Positions 24,962 to 34,559 of a stretch of DNA of 64,000 nucleotides are shown in pieces. The stretch's first letter is position 1; every line of letters starts with the position of its first letter. The position numbers and the translations under genes are program-made. The DNA is from Polaribacter cellanae (GTDB lineage: Bacteria > Bacteroidota > Bacteroidia > Flavobacteriales > Flavobacteriaceae), in NCBI RefSeq assembly GCF_017569185.1, contig NZ_CP071869.1, positions 744,001 through 808,000 of the forward strand, read 5' to 3'. A model generated the notes under the pieces. The model saw only the letters and a program-made list of their open reading frames with translations, had not been told where the DNA came from and did no database searches.

Positions 24962-26629
24962 ATGGAAAATAATCAATTAACACCTTGGAAACGATTTATA
25001 GGACTCTTAAAATTAGAAAAAAGAGATATTTTTCAAATCTTTTATTATGCAATTTTTGGTGGAATTGTTGCGCTTTCATTACCCTTAGGAATACAGGCGA
25101 TTATCAATTTAATACAAGGAGCTCAAATTTCTACATCTTGGATAGTATTAGTTGTTTTAGTAACTATTGGAGTTGTATTTTCTGGAGCATTGCAATTAAT
25201 GCAGTTAAGAATTATAGAAACGATACAGCAACGAATTTTTACAAGAGCATCTTTCGAATTAAGTTATCGTTTTCCAAAAATTAAAATGAATGAATTACTT
25301 AAATATTATCCACCAGAATTGGCAAACAGATTTTTCGATACATTAACAATTCAAAAAGGATTATCAAAAATACTAATTGATGTACCAACAGCATTATTAC
25401 AAATTATTTTTGCATTGATTCTATTATCGTTTTATCATCCATTTTTTATCATATTTGGTATTTTATTATTGCTTTTAATCTATGTGGTTTTTAAATTTAC
25501 AGCACAAAGAGGTTTAGAAACCAGTCTTTTAGAGTCTAAAAACAAGTATAAAGTTGCACATTGGATTCAAGAAGTGGCTAGAACAATCGTAAGTTTTAAA
25601 CTTTCTGGAAACACAAGTTTGGCATTAAAAAAGAACGATTTATTAGTAAACAAATATTTAGACGCTCGTGAGAAACACTTTAAAATTCTAATTCTTCAGT
25701 TCTCTCAAATGATTGGTTTCAAAGCAATTGTAACTGCAAGTTTATTGTTAATTGGTGGTGCTTTGGTACTAAATCAAGAAATGAATATCGGGCAATTTGT
25801 CGCTGCAGAAATTATTATTTTATTGGTAATTGCTTCTGTAGAAAAGTTAATTATTGGCTTAGAGTCTTTTTACGACGTTTTAACTTCTATTGAAAAAATT
25901 GGGCAAGTAGTAGATAAGGAATTAGAGCCACAAGAAGGAGAAAAACCTTTATTTAAAAACGGTTTAACTGTAGAATTAGACGAAGTTTCTTACAGTGTCG
26001 AAAACAGACAAAAACGTATTTTAAAAGATATTTCTTTAACATTAAATCCTAAAAGTAGAATTTTAGTAATGGGAGAAAGTGGTGCAGGAAAATCGAGTTT
26101 ATTACGATTATTATCTGGAGTTATCGAGCCAACTTCTGGAAATATTTACATCAACAATTTGTCGTTAAGCAGCTTACAATTAAACCATTATCGTTCTCAA
26201 TTGGGTTTATCTCTTTCAGATGAAACGCCTTTCGAAGGTACAATTAAAGATAATTTGGTTTTTGGAAATCCAGAAATAGAAGAAAGAATAATTTTTGAAG
26301 CTTTGGATACTGTTGGGCTGAATCAGTTTTTAAAAGAACAACCCAATGGATTAGACACTATTATTTACCCAGAAGGAAAACAAATGTCTTTTACAATTGC
26401 TAAAAAAATAATTTTAGCGAGAGCAATTATTAAGCAACCAAAAATTATGATTTTAGAAGATCCTTTAGATCAATTTAATTTAGATGAAACTAAGAAAATT
26501 ATTAGTTATTTAACAGATAGTAAAAGACCTTGGGCATTAATTGTAGTGAGTAGTAAAAAAAGTTGGAGAACCCAATGTAACCAAATAGTTACACTAGAAA
26601 AAGGAGAAATTAAATCTATAAAAAACTAA
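24962..26629 (+). CDS. Type I secretion-like ABC protein with degenerate ATPase motifs
   Basis: 555 residues: an N-terminal six-helix exporter domain (about 20-310) and a C-terminal nucleotide-binding domain. Walker A is intact (GESGAGKSS, about residue 371). The rest is unusual: the LSGGQ signature is replaced by a region reading PEGKQMSFTIAKK (about 470), Walker B ends ILEDP rather than DEP/DEA, and the H-loop site reads VVSSKKS without His. It is followed by HlyD and TolC genes, so it belongs to a tripartite exporter. ATP turnover may be weak or need a partner; that is inference. Confidence 0.85.
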   Translation: MENNQLTPWKRFIGLLKLEKRDIFQIFYYAIFGGIVALSLPLGIQAIINLIQGAQISTSWIVLVVLVTIGVVFSGALQLMQLRIIETIQQRIFTRASFELSYRFPKIKMNELLKYYPPELANRFFDTLTIQKGLSKILIDVPTALLQIIFALILLSFYHPFFIIFGILLLLLIYVVFKFTAQRGLETSLLESKNKYKVAHWIQEVARTIVSFKLSGNTSLALKKNDLLVNKYLDAREKHFKILILQFSQMIGFKAIVTASLLLIGGALVLNQEMNIGQFVAAEIIILLVIASVEKLIIGLESFYDVLTSIEKIGQVVDKELEPQEGEKPLFKNGLTVELDEVSYSVENRQKRILKDISLTLNPKSRILVMGESGAGKSSLLRLLSGVIEPTSGNIYINNLSLSSLQLNHYRSQLGLSLSDETPFEGTIKDNLVFGNPEIEERIIFEALDTVGLNQFLKEQPNGLDTIIYPEGKQMSFTIAKKIILARAIIKQPKIMILEDPLDQFNLDETKKIISYLTDSKRPWALIVVSSKKSWRTQCNQIVTLEKGEIKSIKN

Positions 26630-26631
26630 TT

Positions 26632-27990
26632 ATGTTAAACATTTCTAACAATCAGTTAAATAAAAAAGTAGATTTAAAACAGTTTAAATCTGGTAAAGAA
26701 ATTTTTTCCAAAGAATATTATAAAGCATTTAATAAATTCTTGTTAGCCTTTGCTATTATAGGTTTTGTTGTATTGTTTTTGCCTTGGACACAAAATATAT
26801 CTGGGCAAGGTATTGTAACCACTTTAACCCCAGATCAAAGACCACAATCTATTCAATCGCAAATTCCTGGTAGAATTGAACAATGGTTTGTTCGTGAAGG
26901 AGATTATGTAAAAAAAGGAGATACCATTCTTAGAATTTCTGAAATTAAAAGCGAGTATTTCGATAATCGTTTAATTGAAAGAACCAATGAGCAAATTAGT
27001 GCAAAAACATCATCTGTAAATGCGTATCAAGGAAAAGTAAAAGCTTTGCAAAGACAGGTTGAAGCATTAAAACAAGAACGTAGTTTAAAGTTGAAGCAAA
27101 CAAAAAACAAATTATTACAAGCTCATTTAAAAGTACAAAGTGATAGTATTTCCTTTGAAGCTGCAAAAACAAATTTAAACATTGCCCAAAAACAGTTTAA
27201 CCGAACAGAAACCTTACAAAAAGAAGGCTTAAAAGCAGTCGTAGATGTCGAGCAAAAACGTTTAAAATTACAGGAAACTCAGGCGAAATTAATTGCACAA
27301 GAAAATAAATTATTAGCGAGTAAAAACGAGGTTTTAAATGCAAAGTTAGAACTAACAAGAATTGGCGCGACATATACTGATAAAATTTCCAAGGCTCAAA
27401 GCGATATGTACACTGCTCAATCTAGTGGTTTCGATGCAAAAGCACAAGTTTCTAAATTGGAAAACAGCAATAGCAATTACAGAGTAAGAAATAGTCTTTT
27501 ATATATTACAGCTCCACACAATGGCTATATTAATAAAGCCATAAAAGGCGGTATTGGAGGTACTTTTAAAGAAGGAGAATCTTTGGTGGGAATTATGCCA
27601 GAAAAGTACGATTTAGCTGTCGAAACCTATGTAAAACCAATAGATTTACCTTTGTTGCATATTGGAGAAAAAGTACGTGTACAGTTTGATGGTTGGCCAG
27701 CAATTGTTTTTTCTGGTTGGCCTAATGTTTCTTACGGAACGTATGGTGCAAAAGTGGTTGCGATTGAAAATTTTATTAGCGATAATGGAAAATACAGAGT
27801 TTTATTAGCGCCAGATGAAAAAGACCATACTTGGCCAGAAGCGATAAGAGTAGGTTCTGGAGCAAGAACCATTGCATTGCTAGAAGATGTGCAAATTTGG
27901 TATGAATTATGGAGACAGCTAAACAGCTTTCCTCCTAACTATTATCAACCAAAAAATGCAGGAAAATATAAATCGAATTCTAAAAAATAA
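26632..27990 (+). CDS. HlyD-family membrane fusion protein
   Basis: 452 residues. A single N-terminal membrane helix (about 38-56, LLAFAIIGFVVLFLPW) is followed by a biotinyl-lipoyl-like half (GRIEQWFVREGDYVKKGDTI), a long coiled coil (about 115-280) and the returning barrel (LYITAPHNGYINKA). It bridges the inner-membrane ABC protein and the outer-membrane TolC protein. It starts two bases after the ABC gene and ends five bases before the TolC gene. Confidence 0.9.
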   Translation: MLNISNNQLNKKVDLKQFKSGKEIFSKEYYKAFNKFLLAFAIIGFVVLFLPWTQNISGQGIVTTLTPDQRPQSIQSQIPGRIEQWFVREGDYVKKGDTILRISEIKSEYFDNRLIERTNEQISAKTSSVNAYQGKVKALQRQVEALKQERSLKLKQTKNKLLQAHLKVQSDSISFEAAKTNLNIAQKQFNRTETLQKEGLKAVVDVEQKRLKLQETQAKLIAQENKLLASKNEVLNAKLELTRIGATYTDKISKAQSDMYTAQSSGFDAKAQVSKLENSNSNYRVRNSLLYITAPHNGYINKAIKGGIGGTFKEGESLVGIMPEKYDLAVETYVKPIDLPLLHIGEKVRVQFDGWPAIVFSGWPNVSYGTYGAKVVAIENFISDNGKYRVLLAPDEKDHTWPEAIRVGSGARTIALLEDVQIWYELWRQLNSFPPNYYQPKNAGKYKSNSKK

Positions 27991-27995
27991 TTTAG

Positions 27996-29393
27996 ATGAG
28001 AAAATTAATTATATTTTTATTTGTCGTTTCATTTTCATCTTTAAAAGCACAGGAAGAAACCGTTTCTGTAATGACACTTTCTGAATATTTGGGCTATGTA
28101 AAAATGTATCATCCAATTGTTAAACAGGCAAATTTAATTCTAAATAATAGTGAAGCTAAATTGCTAAAAGCAAGAGGTTCTTTCGATCCTAAAATTGAAG
28201 TAGATTTTGCTAAAAAACAATTTAAAGAAAAAGAATATTACAACAAATTAAATGGCGCATTTAAAATACCAACTTGGTATGGAGTTGAATTTAAAGCCAA
28301 TTTCGAAAAAAATGATGGCGTGTTTTTGAATCCTGAAAACAACGTTCCTTTAGATGGTTTATACAGTGCAGGAGTTTCGGTTTCTTTAGCAAGAGGTTTA
28401 TTAACTAACCAAAGAATGGCCTCTTTAAAACAAGCAAAGTATTTTTTAGAACAGGCAAAAGAAGACCAACAAATAATGGTAAACAATATTTTATACGATG
28501 CGTCTCTCGCTTATTTTAATTGGTTAAAAACCTATAATGAAAAAAGAGTTTACGACGATTTTTTAAACAATGCAAAAATTCGTTTTAAAGGAACAAAAAG
28601 AGCTTTCCAAGAAGGTGAAAAACCTGCAATAGACACCTTAGAAGCAGGAATTACCTTAAATACAAGAAAATTAAATTTAGAAAAAGCACGTATTAAATTA
28701 ATAAAAGCGTCTTTAGAATTGTCTAATTTTTTATGGTTGAATGAAAACACTCCAATTGAATTGAAAGAAAATATAATTCCGGATTTGAATACTTTTAATA
28801 CAATTGACAAAACCTTTAATATTGCGCTTTTTAATAATGAAAATTTTGACATAGAAAATCATCCTAAGATAAAGTCTTTAGAATTTAAGATTAAAAGTTT
28901 AGACATAGACAGGCGTTTAAAAATGAACAATCTATTACCAAAAATAGACTTGCAATACAATTTTATTTCTCAAAATGGAAATCAAATAAATTCGTTTAAC
29001 AACAATAATTACAAAGCAGGAATCAATTTTAGTATGCCTTTATTTATAAGAAAAGAGCGTGGAGATTTAAAGCTTTCCAAAATTAAATTACAAGACAAAA
29101 AACTAGAAAGCGAAACTGCAAAAGTGGTTATTAAAAATAAGATTGATGCCATTCAGCAAGAACTTAATTCATTTATAATTCAGAGTAATTTTACAGCAAA
29201 TATTGTAAGAGATTACGAGGTTTTGTTAAAAGCTGAAGAACGCAAGTTCTTCTTAGGAGAAAGCTCACTTTTTTTAGTGAATTACAGAGAAGAAAAATAT
29301 ATCGACTCTAAATTAAAAGCGATTAGCTTAGAAAATTCTTTCTTTAAATCGAAAGCGACTTTGTTTAAAGAAGCAGTAATTAAAGTTTTTTAA
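27996..29393 (+). CDS. TolC-family outer membrane protein
   Basis: 465 residues with a signal peptide (MRKLIIFLFVVSFSSLKAQ). The sequence is rich in amphipathic helices and repeats the OEP pattern: SEAKLLKARGSFDPKIEV, a central helix pair, and a second half with NNLLPKIDLQYNF. It completes the operon (TetR, ABC, HlyD, TolC) as the outer-membrane exit duct. No substrate gene is adjacent. Confidence 0.88.
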   Translation: MRKLIIFLFVVSFSSLKAQEETVSVMTLSEYLGYVKMYHPIVKQANLILNNSEAKLLKARGSFDPKIEVDFAKKQFKEKEYYNKLNGAFKIPTWYGVEFKANFEKNDGVFLNPENNVPLDGLYSAGVSVSLARGLLTNQRMASLKQAKYFLEQAKEDQQIMVNNILYDASLAYFNWLKTYNEKRVYDDFLNNAKIRFKGTKRAFQEGEKPAIDTLEAGITLNTRKLNLEKARIKLIKASLELSNFLWLNENTPIELKENIIPDLNTFNTIDKTFNIALFNNENFDIENHPKIKSLEFKIKSLDIDRRLKMNNLLPKIDLQYNFISQNGNQINSFNNNNYKAGINFSMPLFIRKERGDLKLSKIKLQDKKLESETAKVVIKNKIDAIQQELNSFIIQSNFTANIVRDYEVLLKAEERKFFLGESSLFLVNYREEKYIDSKLKAISLENSFFKSKATLFKEAVIKVF

Positions 29394-29811
29394 CGGTTTA
29401 TTTATTCGAAATACATGTTCAATGTTCAATATTCAAAGTTCTGGGTAAAAATTTCACTAAAAAAACTTTTGCGTCTTTGCGACTTTGCGTTTAAAAATTA
29501 ATCAGATAGATATCAAAGAAAACAAAGTCAATCTTTACACGAAAATAACCAGGGATGTTCAATGTGAAAAAGTTTAAAGTTCTGGGTAGAAGTTTTGCGT
29601 AAAAGACTCTGCGACTTTGCGTCTTTGCGTCTTTGCGTTTAAAACTAATCACATAGAAATCAAAGTAAATCTTTGCACGAAAATATGTTCGATATTTAAA
29701 ATTCTCTGTGGAAGTTTTACGTTAAAATATGCTCAAAGTTTAAAGTTCAATATTCAAAGTTCTGGGTAAAAATTTCACTTAAAAAAACTTTTGCGACTTT
29801 GCGTTTAAAAA
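29394..29811. repeat. Three tandem copies of a dispersed TTTGCG-type intergenic repeat
   Basis: A unit beginning AAAGTTCTGGGTA, passing through CTTTGCGTCTTTGCGACTTT and ending TTTAAAAATTAATC occurs three times (around 29435, 29574 and 29756) with indels. The CTTTGCG words are familiar from many flavobacterial intergenic regions. No ORF is present. Confidence 0.75.
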
Positions 29812-30012
29812 TTAATCTTCATCTTCTAATGTAAAAAAATCATTCACTGGAATTTTAAAAATATTCGACAATTTTAAAGCCAAAACAGTAGATGGAACAT
29901 ACCTATTCTTCTCAATAGAATTAATGGTTTGTCTAGAAACCCCCATCTTTTTAGCCAAATCTTCTTGCGTTAAATCTAAAATGGCACGTTGTACTTTTAG
30001 GGTATTTTTCAT
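29812..30012 (-). CDS. Small XRE-family HTH regulator
   Basis: 66 residues, almost entirely a Cro/C1 helix-turn-helix: TQEDLAKKMGVSRQTINSIEKNRY (scanned about residues 14-37), followed by PSTVLALKLSNIFKIPVNDFF. This stand-alone type is usually encoded with a small membrane protein, and one lies directly upstream here on the same strand (30080-30410). It probably controls that pair. Confidence 0.88.
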   Translation of the reverse strand: MKNTLKVQRAILDLTQEDLAKKMGVSRQTINSIEKNRYVPSTVLALKLSNIFKIPVNDFFTLEDED

Positions 30013-30079
30013 CTTATTTATTCATTCTTTTTAATTGCCAAAAAACCATTAATTGAACAACTAACATATAAAACAATAC

Positions 30080-30410
30080 TTAAAAATAACTAAAACTCTC
30101 CATTGTTCCATTTTTATCGAAAAGTAAATCTACTCCATAATTTATAAAAGGTTGTAATAATGAGTATAAAATACCCAATATAAAAGCAATTCTATAAGAT
30201 TGAGACCTTAAACTTTCTATAAATTCATCTTCAATTTTATCTTTGGAAATAGAAATTAATAACATTCCAAAAAGTATAAAACCTCTTAATGCTGGTTTTA
30301 CCCAAGAAGGCTCTTCAAAAAGTTTTTGAACAATCATTAAAATAAAAACTCCAAAAAGTAAAATAATATCCTACCTTTTTAAGTTTATGAGATAATTGGA
30401 ATTTGTTCAT
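30080..30410 (-). pseudogene. Small membrane protein, frameshifted partner of the XRE gene
   Basis: ATG 30337 gives 85 residues with two membrane segments (FILFGMLLISIS and IAFILGILYSLLQPF). The likely original start is the ATG at 30408-30410 (MNKFQLSHKLKKVGY). One extra base near 30370 (TATTAT where TATAT would fit) breaks the link; with it removed the frame continues ILLFGVFILMIVQKLF, a third membrane segment. Either a real frameshift or a sequencing error. Confidence 0.6.
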
Positions 30411-30579
30411 TTTCTCGATATAACTTCTTTCTCTTTCACAAAATGGTTTGTTTCGACATTTTATTTGTTTTACAATTAGATATGTTTATTTTACATAAAG
30501 ACAAGTATAGTTTACATTTTGTAATTTCACAAGTTTTTTTATTACTTTTATTGAAATCAATTAACAAAACCTTTTTATT

Positions 30580-30999
30580 ATGACAACAAAAACGAACAAA
30601 CCAAGTACAACTTTTTGGATAATTGGTGTACTTGCACTTTTATGGAATCTTATGGGTGTAAGCGCTTATTTATACCAAGCTTTTGCAACAGAAGAAATGA
30701 TTGCAAAATTACCTGAACAACAACAAGCAGAATTTTTAATAGAACACCCAGCTTGGTTAACAGCACTCTTTGCGCTTGCTGTTTTTGGAGGATTCTTAGG
30801 ATGTATTCTCTTTCTTGCAAGAAAAAAAATGGCCTATTATTTATTTTTTATTTCTGGAATTTGTGCTACAATTCAACAAATTTACCTTCTAACAACCCTA
30901 GATACGTTAAGCATTGTAATGCCAATAATGATAATTATAATATGTATTTGCCTAATTTGGTACTCTAAGAAATGTATTGCAGATGGTATTTTAAAGTAA
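30580..30999 (+). CDS. Four-helix integral membrane protein of unknown function
   Basis: 139 residues with four predicted membrane segments (FWIIGVLALLWNLMGVSAY, LTALFALAVFGGFLGCILFL, MAYYLFFISGICATI and VMPIMIIIICICLIW). Similar small proteins are annotated in Bacteroidetes as hypothetical or sugar-transporter-like. It stands alone between the XRE pair and the barrel protein; no conserved catalytic residue stands out. Confidence 0.7.
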   Translation: MTTKTNKPSTTFWIIGVLALLWNLMGVSAYLYQAFATEEMIAKLPEQQQAEFLIEHPAWLTALFALAVFGGFLGCILFLARKKMAYYLFFISGICATIQQIYLLTTLDTLSIVMPIMIIIICICLIWYSKKCIADGILK

Positions 31000-31195
31000 A
31001 ACAAGCCTTTTTTAATTTCTCTATGATAAAAAAATGTAAAAAAGAATTTACATTATTACGTCTTTCATACTGAGGTAATTTAAACCTTTGTTGTAATTAT
31101 TTAACAATCAGGTGGTTTAAAAACAATATTCTTGTTGTAAATTATTGATATTCAAGAATCTATTTAAAACGATTCGCTAAATAAAAATAATTTTA

Positions 31196-31226
31196 TTGCT
31201 TTTATCTTTCAAAAAAAGTACATTTG
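31196..31226 (+). promoter_or_regulatory. Promoter of the outer-membrane barrel gene
   Basis: TTG (31196-31198) and TACATTTG (31219-31226) are separated by 20 bases, a good match to the Bacteroidetes -33/-7 promoter. It ends 26 bases before ATG 31253 and argues against a start at TTG 31196. Confidence 0.6.
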
Positions 31227-31252
31227 TAGAAACAAAAAAGAAATATTTTATT

Positions 31253-31762
31253 ATGAAAAAATTATTTTTATCTTTAACAGTTGTACTATTTACAATTGTT
31301 AGTGCAAATGCTCAAAAAGATCATGGAGCTATTAAAAAAGGGCAATTTCAAGTTGAAATTAATACTGGAGCAAATTCTGTAGGCGCAACAGGTTTTTCTT
31401 TATCAACCAGTAATGGAAATACTGCTTGGTCAGTTGGTGCAGAAGGATCTTATTTTGTTCTTGACAATTTAGGTATTAAGGTAGGGTTAGGATATACATC
31501 TTTAGGCTCTGATCAAAATGTTTTTAACTACAAAGTTGGTGCAAAATATTATATTGCAAATCAATTTCCTGTTGGTGTAGATTTTACAGGAGCTTCTGCT
31601 AAAAATAACAGCGTAAATTGGGTTGGTATTCAAGGTGGTTATGCTTTGTTTCTTACAGATAATTTAAGCATAGAGCCAACCATAAGATTTAATACTTCTA
31701 CAGATACTGCTAAAGCTAGTAACTTTTTTCAAGGTTTAATTGGTTTTGCGTACCACTTTTAA
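31253..31762 (+). CDS. Outer membrane beta-barrel protein
   Basis: 169 residues from ATG 31253; the frame extends up to 31196 but that TTG is part of the promoter. A signal peptide (MKKLFLSLTVVLFTIVSANAQ) is followed by alternating hydrophobic strands (FQVEINTGANSVG, GIKVGLGYTSLG, IGFAYHF) ending in Phe, as in small OmpA/OmpW-like barrels assembled by BamA. The gene has its own promoter and a strong terminator. The exact role is unknown; porin-like or structural. Confidence 0.8.
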   Translation: MKKLFLSLTVVLFTIVSANAQKDHGAIKKGQFQVEINTGANSVGATGFSLSTSNGNTAWSVGAEGSYFVLDNLGIKVGLGYTSLGSDQNVFNYKVGAKYYIANQFPVGVDFTGASAKNNSVNWVGIQGGYALFLTDNLSIEPTIRFNTSTDTAKASNFFQGLIGFAYHF

Positions 31763-31788
31763 ATTCGTAAATTTTTAAATTCTGTATA

Positions 31789-31823
31789 AAATCTCTGTAA
31801 GAATTTTTCTTACAGAGATTTTT
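31789..31823. terminator. Strong hairpin terminator after the barrel gene
   Basis: AAATCTCTGTAAGAA pairs with TCTTACAGAGATTT and is followed by a T run. Confidence 0.9.
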
Positions 31824-31912
31824 TTTCTTCAAAGTAAAAACGCTATTTCCCCTAAAATACTTATACCTTTAGGTGCAAAACACTATCATCATATTTTACA
31901 CTTAAATGTGGT

Positions 31913-32380
31913 TTAAAACTCATACAAAACACACAAAAACTCAGCAACACAGGCTGGCTTTTCTTGTCCTTTAATTTCTATCAAGCAAGAAAACGTTATT
32001 TTAATTCCGTTATTTTCTAAATCTTCAATTTCTTTTACTTCAGCCAACATTCTTAATTGACTATTTACAGGAACAGGGTTTGGAAAACGGACTTTATTCA
32101 GCCCATAATTTAAGCCCATTTTTATATTTTTTATTAAAAATAAATCTTCTAATAATTTAGAAATCATTGCAACAGACATAAATCCGTGTGCGATTGTACT
32201 TTTAAAAGGAGATGCTGTTTTAGCTCTGTTTTCATCTACATGAATCCACTGTTTATCTAACGTTGCGTTTGCAAAATCGTTAATCATTTCTTGTGTAACT
32301 GTATACCAATTTCCAACTGGTAACTGTTTACCAATCATAGCTTTAAACTCCTTAAAGTTTTCAAATTCTAATGGTTTCAT
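31913..32380 (-). CDS. MaoC-like (R)-hydratase
   Basis: 155 residues, a single hot-dog domain. The motif DFANATLDKQWIHVDENRAK (about 30-50) with catalytic Asp and His of the hydratase family and STIAHGFMSVAMIS is typical of NodN/MaoC-type enoyl-acyl hydratases. It could act on short acyl thioesters. It lies three bases after the TRIC gene on the same strand, in a run with the DEAD-box helicase. Confidence 0.85.
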   Translation of the reverse strand: MKPLEFENFKEFKAMIGKQLPVGNWYTVTQEMINDFANATLDKQWIHVDENRAKTASPFKSTIAHGFMSVAMISKLLEDLFLIKNIKMGLNYGLNKVRFPNPVPVNSQLRMLAEVKEIEDLENNGIKITFSCLIEIKGQEKPACVAEFLCVLYEF

Positions 32381-32383
32381 ACA

Positions 32384-33010
32384 CTAACTTTTAGTAAATA
32401 AATCGTCTTTAATTTTAGGTAATTCCAAGTTAAATTTTACAGCAACAGCTCGAATAATTATAACTACAGAAGCAGAAATTATAAAGTTTATATTTTCTGG
32501 GATTATCGTAAATTGATAAACTAACAAATAAATAATTCCACCCGCTAAACATGCAGATGCATATATTTCTTTCTCGAAAATTAAAGGTACTTTATTCGTT
32601 AAAACATCTCTTAAAACACCACCAAAAACTGCAGAAGTCATTCCCATAATTAACGCAATAATTGGGTGAAGATTATAGGAAAGTCCTTTTTCTAAACCCA
32701 ATAAGGTAAACACGCCCAAACCAACAGTATCAAACAAAAACATGGTTTTGCTTAAATACGCAATTTTACTTTTAAACAAAAAAGTAAATAGTACAGCTGT
32801 AAAAATGGTGTATAAATAATTTAAATCCCCAATCCAGTTTATTGGATGTGCGTTTATTAAAACGTCACGCAACATACCACCACCAACAGCAGTAACAAAA
32901 GCGATAATAATTACCCCAAAAATATCGAGTTTTTTATCTAAAGCAACCAAAGCACCACTAACAGCAAATGCAAAAGTTCCTAAAATATCTAATACGTAAA
33001 TTACACTCAT
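32384..33010 (-). CDS. TRIC-family (UPF0126) cation channel
   Basis: 208 residues with seven hydrophobic segments arranged as two related halves. The TRIC repeat signatures are visible: ALDKKLDIFGVIIIAFVTAV then GGGMLRDVLI, and later GMTSAVFGGVLRDVLTNKVP. Prokaryotic TRIC proteins are trimeric cation (K+) channels of the inner membrane. The start follows the helicase stop with no gap, and the MaoC gene follows three bases later, so this is a tight unit. Confidence 0.9.
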   Translation of the reverse strand: MSVIYVLDILGTFAFAVSGALVALDKKLDIFGVIIIAFVTAVGGGMLRDVLINAHPINWIGDLNYLYTIFTAVLFTFLFKSKIAYLSKTMFLFDTVGLGVFTLLGLEKGLSYNLHPIIALIMGMTSAVFGGVLRDVLTNKVPLIFEKEIYASACLAGGIIYLLVYQFTIIPENINFIISASVVIIIRAVAVKFNLELPKIKDDLFTKS

Positions 33011-34129
33011 TTAAACTTTAAGTTCTGTAAATTTTATGTTTAAATCTTTCTGAATTTCGTGGATTCTTTCCAATTCACTTGGTAGAATAAACGCAATTGA
33101 ATTTCCGGTTTTTCCAGCTCTGGCTGTTCTACCACTTCTATGTGTATAATATTCTAACTGTTCTGGTAATTGATGATGAATGATAAACTCTAAACCTCGT
33201 ACATCTATTCCTCTGGCAGAAACATCTGTAGAAATTAAATATTGCACACTTTCATTTTTAAAAGCTCTCATTGCTTTTTCGCGGTCTCTTTGTTGCATAT
33301 CTCCTTCCAAAGCAGCCACAGAAAAACCTTCCTCTTTTAATTGATTGTATAAATTCTGAACACCTAATTTTGTTCTACAGAAAATAATTCCTCTTTCTGT
33401 TCCTCTTTTTTCGATATAAGAAATAATATCGTTTGTTTTTTGTTTGATTGAAGTTCTAACATATTGGTGTCTAATATTTTCGTTTACCAAAGAGTTTCTG
33501 TTAATTTCTACTCTTGGAGCGTTAGAATCCATATAGGTTTTAATAATTCGCTGAATTTCATCTGGCATTGTTGCAGAAAAAAGCCATGTATTTCTTTCTC
33601 CAGTGGTAAACTTTAAAATTCGGTTTAAATCTTGTTTAAAACCCATAGAAAGCATTTCATCTGCTTCATCTAGAACCAAGGTTTTTATATTGCTAATATC
33701 TATTTCTCCACGTTCAATTAAATCGACTAATCTTCCAGGAGTTGCAATTACAACATGGGTTTTTCTTTTTAATTTCCCAATTTGAATATCAATCTTTTCG
33801 CCACCAAAAACAGCTTCCAAAAAGATTTTTTCGCTACAGTATTTTGTATATTTAAAAAGTTGCTTTTTTATTTGTTGCACCAGTTCTCTTGTAGGAGATA
33901 AAATTAGAGCCTGAATTTCATCTTTATCTGCATCAATGGCATGTAAGATTGGCAAACCAAAAGCAGCAGTTTTACCAGTTCCTGTTTGTGCCAAACCTAC
34001 AAAATCGGTTTTTGAATTTAATAAAATAGGAATTGCTTTTTCTTGAATTTCTGAAGGGACTTTAATTCCCAATTCTTTTAATCCTTGAAGGTATTCTTTC
34101 TTAATTCCTAACTCTAAAAATGTAGACAT
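33011..34129 (-). CDS. DEAD-box RNA helicase
   Basis: 372 residues from ATG 34129 (MSTFLELGIKKEYL). The frame continues to a TTG at 34156, but a TATCTTTG -7 box sits there. Helicase motifs in order: Q-motif PSEIQEKAIP, AQTGTGKTAAFG (Walker A), PTRELVQQ, TPGRL, VLDEADEML, SATMP, STDVSARGID and HRSGRTARAG. The short C-terminus resembles CshA/DeaD-type core helicases that unwind RNA at low temperature or in RNA decay. It is the first gene of a helicase-TRIC-MaoC unit. Confidence 0.93.
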   Translation of the reverse strand: MSTFLELGIKKEYLQGLKELGIKVPSEIQEKAIPILLNSKTDFVGLAQTGTGKTAAFGLPILHAIDADKDEIQALILSPTRELVQQIKKQLFKYTKYCSEKIFLEAVFGGEKIDIQIGKLKRKTHVVIATPGRLVDLIERGEIDISNIKTLVLDEADEMLSMGFKQDLNRILKFTTGERNTWLFSATMPDEIQRIIKTYMDSNAPRVEINRNSLVNENIRHQYVRTSIKQKTNDIISYIEKRGTERGIIFCRTKLGVQNLYNQLKEEGFSVAALEGDMQQRDREKAMRAFKNESVQYLISTDVSARGIDVRGLEFIIHHQLPEQLEYYTHRSGRTARAGKTGNSIAFILPSELERIHEIQKDLNIKFTELKV

Positions 34130-34153
34130 AATAAATCTTTCTAATATATTTTG

Positions 34154-34161
34154 CAAAGATA
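34154..34161 (-). promoter_or_regulatory. -7 box of the helicase operon
   Basis: The minus strand reads TATCTTTG, 24 bases before the ATG at 34129. Confidence 0.55.
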
Positions 34162-34559
34162 CTTTTATTAAAATTTAAAGACACAGATTTCACAAATTTA
34201 CACGAATAAAATTATATCTTTTATAAGATCTAATGTTTTAAGAAATTTTTTTGCCACAAATTCACGAGTTTTCTACAAGGTTTAAAAAACTTTGTAGGTA
34301 TTTATTTAGGACTATTTGTATCAATTTATACATTTAAACCTACAAGGTCAAAAAAGACCTTGCAGGAGAAAAAAACAATTAGATTTTAAAAATTAGTGAA
34401 ATCCGTGTCACTTTTTTAGCATACAGTTTTGAGCAATTAAAAAAAATCATATCTATTTTTTTAACACACAAACTATCAACAGTCAAAATCCTAAAAATCC
34501 GTGAAATCTGAGTCACCTTTTTAAATACCCAGTTTTTGTGTAATTAGAGAAATAAGTAT
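34162..34559. other. Intergenic region with common flavobacterial repeats
   Basis: About 400 bases without a gene. It contains ACACAGATTTCAC/GTGAAATCCGTGTCAC words and a hairpin CAAGGTC-AAAAAA-GACCTTG (34343-34362) within CCTACAAGG...CTTGCAGG. Similar words recur at 37882 and 58541. They look like dispersed intergenic repeats, not genes. Confidence 0.6.
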
